Shown here: in pieces, positions 6,197-6,396 of the stretch
How the letters are laid out: each line of letters starts with the position of its first letter
How positions within the stretch are numbered: position 1 is the stretch's first letter
Assembly: GCA_030840415.1 (NCBI GenBank)
Contig: JAVEEO010000484.1
Coordinates: 1 to 6,396 of the forward strand
Reading direction: 5' to 3'
DNA length: 6,396 bases
From: Pseudonocardiales bacterium
Lineage (GTDB): Bacteria > Actinomycetota > Actinomycetes > Mycobacteriales > Jatrophihabitantaceae
The notes under the pieces: model-generated
What the model was told of the DNA's origin: nothing
What the model saw: the letters and a program-made list of their open reading frames with translations, nothing else
Databases searched by the model: none
Translations under genes and position numbers: made by a program

Positions 6197-6241
6197 CGTG
6201 GTGGCAGCCCTTATCGCTACTTGAGCCGGTAGCCCACCACG
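6197..6241. repeat. Bulged stem-loop between two long hairpins
   Basis: CGTGGTGG (6197-6204) pairs perfectly with CCACCACG (6234-6241). Inside, GCTAC (6216-6220) pairs with GTAGC (6229-6233), leaving an 11-base one-sided bulge (6205-6215). It ends on the first base of the next hairpin. Function is unknown. Confidence 0.4.
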
Positions 6242-6396
6242 AACAGCACCGCGCCGGTCGGGCCTTGAGGCTCGCCCGGCGCGGTCTGTTCCGGCTGTCT
6301 TCGTCGCGCATCTGATTGCCCGGCCAGCGCGTCGATCGTCCGAACGGCAGTTTGTGCGCAGAATGGCCTGGCTCGTCCTATCCGGGCGATGGGCCG
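6217..6396 (-). CDS. Possible C-terminal fragment of a convergent gene
   Basis: On the - strand a frame is open from the window edge to a TAG at 6217-6219, about 59 residues ending PTGAVLFVVGYRLK. The last 25 codons or so have the GC-rich third positions expected of this genome. The part nearer the edge contains atypical codons (ATA, GGA, CGA, AGG, AGA), which weakens the case. A C-terminal end followed 36 bases later by the stem-loop at 6134-6181 fits a normal convergent arrangement. The large hairpin at 6241-6291 would then be coding, which is unusual. I do not recognise a family. Confidence 0.3.
   Translation of the reverse strand, partial: RPIARIGRARPFCAQTAVRTIDALAGQSDARRRQPEQTAPGEPQGPTGAVLFVVGYRLK
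6241..6291. terminator. 22-pair interrupted stem-loop, terminator or structured RNA
   Basis: GAACAG (6241-6246) pairs with CTGTTC (6286-6291), and ACCGCGCCGG (6248-6257) with CCGGCGCGGT (6276-6285). CGGGCC (6259-6264) pairs with GGCTCG (6269-6274), including one G-T, around a TTGA loop. Only one bulged C (6247) and one T/C mismatch interrupt it. No U-tract follows on either strand. It would lie within the possible - strand frame ending at 6217, so it may instead be a structured element. Confidence 0.45.

Larger units (their letters stand above)
6040..6396. other. Mostly non-coding-looking end region with stacked stem-loops
   Basis: No convincing + strand gene follows the HIRAN gene. An ATG at 6040 directly after its stop opens a 91-codon frame, but it has no ribosome site and poor codon use. 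The stretch holds three adjacent stem-loops (6134-6181, 6197-6241, 6241-6291), listed separately, and a possible - strand partial gene ending at 6217. Confidence 0.5.

Noticed and set aside
5862..6311. 149-codon - strand frame with ATG at 6311
   Set aside because: It is mostly antisense to the HIRAN gene and through the hairpins; the composition is random-like.
6040..6315. 91-codon + strand frame starting right after the HIRAN stop
   Set aside because: It has no ribosome site and no recognisable domain, and it runs through three stem-loops with codon use unlike the neighbours.

Overview
The window comes from a high-GC actinobacterium. The evidence is the strong G/C preference at third codon positions, GTG and TTG starts, and a PriA of the actinobacterial type that has lost its helicase motifs. 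A Micromonosporaceae-like genome is possible, but the sequence does not settle the genus.

Left part (1-1534, + strand): the 3' end of a gene for an extracytoplasmic six-cysteine protein with a low-complexity Ser/Pro/Ala tail. It is followed 23 bases later by a five-helix membrane protein of an uncharacterised actinobacterial family, and the two look like one transcription unit. After a 126 to 162-base gap comes a small gene (about 1697-1933, +) for a basic, Trp/Arg/Gln-rich peptide of unknown function.

Middle (2046-4103, - strand): priA, the primosomal protein N' homologue. It has no Walker A or DEEH motif and keeps only seven of the eight zinc-binding cysteines. Its stop codon lies in the second unit of a 21-base tandem duplication (2015-2056). 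The usual actinobacterial partners (metK upstream, def/fmt downstream) are not next to it here.

Right part (about 4211-6039, + strand), the most interesting region: a two-gene operon divergent from priA. The first gene is a HipA-like (HipT-like) Ser/Thr kinase, carrying an apparent single-base frameshift near 4602. The second overlaps it by 14 bases and encodes a 261-residue protein that joins a HipA N-terminal (HipS-like) domain to a HIRAN domain. No HipB-type helix-turn-helix gene is present. This resembles a rearranged HipBST toxin-antitoxin module in which the HipS-like antitoxin has gained a predicted DNA-end-binding domain. Upstream are repeated GAGTGC/GCACTC half-sites and an imperfect palindrome that could be its operator.

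Right edge (6040-6396): mostly non-coding-looking sequence with three consecutive stem-loops (6134-6291), probably bidirectional termination. A frame on the - strand, open from the window edge to a stop at 6217, could be the C-terminus of a convergent gene.
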